Shown here one piece after another: positions 15,277 through 16,445 of a stretch of DNA of 16,445 nucleotides (positions are counted from its first letter, which is position 1; each line of letters starts with the position of its first letter). The translations under genes and the position numbers were made by a program. The DNA comes from JAABSP01 sp011390135 (GTDB lineage: Bacteria; Desulfobacterota; Desulfobacteria; Desulfobacterales; JAABSP01). The stretch spans positions 1 to 16,445 of the forward strand of contig JAABSZ010000079.1 of assembly GCA_011390135.1 (NCBI GenBank), read 5' to 3'. The notes below the pieces were generated by a model that was not told the origin of the DNA, did no database searches, and saw nothing but the letters and a program-made list of their open reading frames with translations.

Positions 15277-16265
15277 CCCGAAAGATCGGAATTGTCATCC
15301 GGGAATCGGATGGAGGGGAACTTCTTCTCGACTTTCTGGCCCGGCGCTTCACCTATCAGAGCAGGACTCAATGGGAGCAGGCGATTTCGGAAAACCGGTT
15401 GATGATCGGCCCGAAACCGGCAGAGGCCGAAACCCGTCTCACCCCGGGAGACCGCCTCTCCTACCATCCGGAACCGCAGCCGGAGCCGCCGGTCGATCGA
15501 AACTATGCAATTCTCTATGAAGATGAATATCTGCTGGCCGTAAACAAACCCCCAAACCTCCCGTGCCATCCGGCCGGCCGCTATTTCGAAAACAGCCTCT
15601 GGAGCCTTTTGAGATCCGGCCGATACAAAGAGAATCTCTTCTTTGTCCATCGGATCGACCGGGAGACATCCGGCCTGGTTCTCATCGCGAGAAATCCGCG
15701 GGCCGCAAAGGGATTTCAGACCGCACTTCTGAAAGGAAGAGTCCGAAAAAGTTATCTCTGCATCGTCGAGGGCGCTTTTCCCGAAAAGACCCTGATCGCT
15801 TCGGGAGGAATCGGCCCCGATCCGGGGAGCCGGGTCAAAAAGCGGTTCCGCTTTTATCCCGACGGCGAAGATATCTCCGCAGCATCGGAACCCGCTCTGA
15901 AAACCTGCTCCACCCGGTTTCGGAAAATGGGACAGTTCGGCCCTTTGAGCCTTGTGGCTGCATTTCCCGAGACCGGCAGAACCCATCAGATCCGGGCCAC
16001 CCTCTCCGGCATCGGCTTTCCTTTGGTCGGTGACAAGCTCTACGGACCCGATGAATCCCTATTCCTGAAATTCATCCAGGACCGGCTGACAACGGAGGAT
16101 ATGGAAAGACTCCGCCTCCCCCGCCAGGCCCTGCACGCGGCAAGGCTCCGGCTTCCCCACCCGGAAACCGGAAACCCCCTCTGCCTGGACGCGCCGATGC
16201 CCCGGGATATGATCGGGTTGCTATGGCCGAACGATCCTCCGTATCCGCCGGCCCCAACCGCCTGA
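15273..16265 (+). CDS. RluA-family RNA pseudouridine synthase
   Basis: A 330-residue enzyme that would convert uridine to pseudouridine in rRNA or tRNA. The N-terminal region (about 10-65) resembles an S4 RNA-binding domain. The catalytic domain begins at ILYEDEYLLAVNKPPNLPCHP, and motif II reads HRIDRETSGLVLIAR with catalytic D129. Later motifs are KSYLCIVEG, ETGRTHQIRATLSGIGFPLVGDKLYG and a final LHAARLRLPHPETG. The start is fixed by AGGAG at 15263-15267, 5 bases before an ATG that overlaps the thioesterase stop; the same frame is open back to 15006, but that would run through the thioesterase gene. The exact target (RluA, RluC, RluD or a TruC type) cannot be told apart here, so no symbol is given. 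Confidence 0.93.
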   Translation: MTRKIGIVIRESDGGELLLDFLARRFTYQSRTQWEQAISENRLMIGPKPAEAETRLTPGDRLSYHPEPQPEPPVDRNYAILYEDEYLLAVNKPPNLPCHPAGRYFENSLWSLLRSGRYKENLFFVHRIDRETSGLVLIARNPRAAKGFQTALLKGRVRKSYLCIVEGAFPEKTLIASGGIGPDPGSRVKKRFRFYPDGEDISAASEPALKTCSTRFRKMGQFGPLSLVAAFPETGRTHQIRATLSGIGFPLVGDKLYGPDESLFLKFIQDRLTTEDMERLRLPRQALHAARLRLPHPETGNPLCLDAPMPRDMIGLLWPNDPPYPPAPTA

Positions 16266-16282
16266 GCCGTTTTGCCGGGGAG

Positions 16283-16445
16283 TTATGAGGAATCCGATGG
16301 GGAATCGGAATCGGCGCGGAAATCGAACCGCATCCGCAAAGGGGAAGCGGCCTGTGCCATCTCTTCGAGCCGCTCCTTTTCGGCCTCGAGAATATCGAGG
16401 AGCATCAGGGCCTCGGCCGGCCCGAAGCCGATGGTCCGGCGCACC
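16283..16445 (-). CDS. Unidentified protein, C-terminal part only
   Basis: A minus-strand frame is open from the window edge to a TAA at 16283-16285, giving at least 53 residues. The visible part includes GFGPAEALMLLDILEAEKE and a following run likely to form an amphipathic helix or coiled coil, then a Ser/Asp-rich end (DFRADSDSPSDSS). It is convergent with the pseudouridine synthase gene, 17 bases away. Codon use fits the neighbours, but no family is recognised and the start is outside the window. Confidence 0.5.
   Translation of the reverse strand, partial: VRRTIGFGPAEALMLLDILEAEKERLEEMAQAASPLRMRFDFRADSDSPSDSS

Overview
The window is one stretch of a moderately GC-rich, Gram-negative genome. 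Outer-membrane receptor, lipoprotein and periplasmic binding-protein genes, together with many two-component and c-di-GMP proteins, point to a Desulfobacterota (former Deltaproteobacteria) type of organism. That placement is inferred from protein style; there is no rRNA or marker gene here to prove it.

Left part (1-10639) is a divergent sensory locus. On the minus strand three signalling genes are read leftward from about 4963: a CHASE4/HAMP histidine kinase, a REC-PAS-GGDEF-EAL response regulator, and a PAS-GAF sensor cut by the window edge. They are joined by two 4-base ATGA stop/start overlaps. On the plus strand, starting at 5372 after a 408-base intergenic region, come a TonB-dependent outer-membrane receptor, a PhnD-like periplasmic binding protein, a second binding protein of the ABC_sub_bind (TrpX-like) family, and a chemoreceptor split over two overlapping frames. 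No ABC permease, ATPase or DNA-binding regulator is visible. The parts look like ligand capture feeding a phosphorelay and c-di-GMP or chemotaxis outputs rather than a complete importer; the ligand cannot be read from the sequence.

Middle part (10640-13300): a 220-base AT-rich region with a good candidate sigma-54 promoter precedes one gene for a large, extremely acidic lipoprotein. It is modular: a surface-protein-like N-terminal domain, 15-residue acidic repeats, two copies of a domain of about 120 residues, two copies of a short Cys/His motif, a pure 15-bp tandem repeat of 12 units, and an acidic tail. A strong intrinsic terminator closes it.

Right part (13311-16445) looks like ordinary chromosome: a MATE transporter on the minus strand, a divergent pair (PaaI-type hotdog thioesterase and RluA-type pseudouridine synthase, joined by an ATGA overlap), and the C-terminal end of an unidentified minus-strand gene. 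No tRNA, rRNA, CRISPR array, transposase or phage gene was seen.
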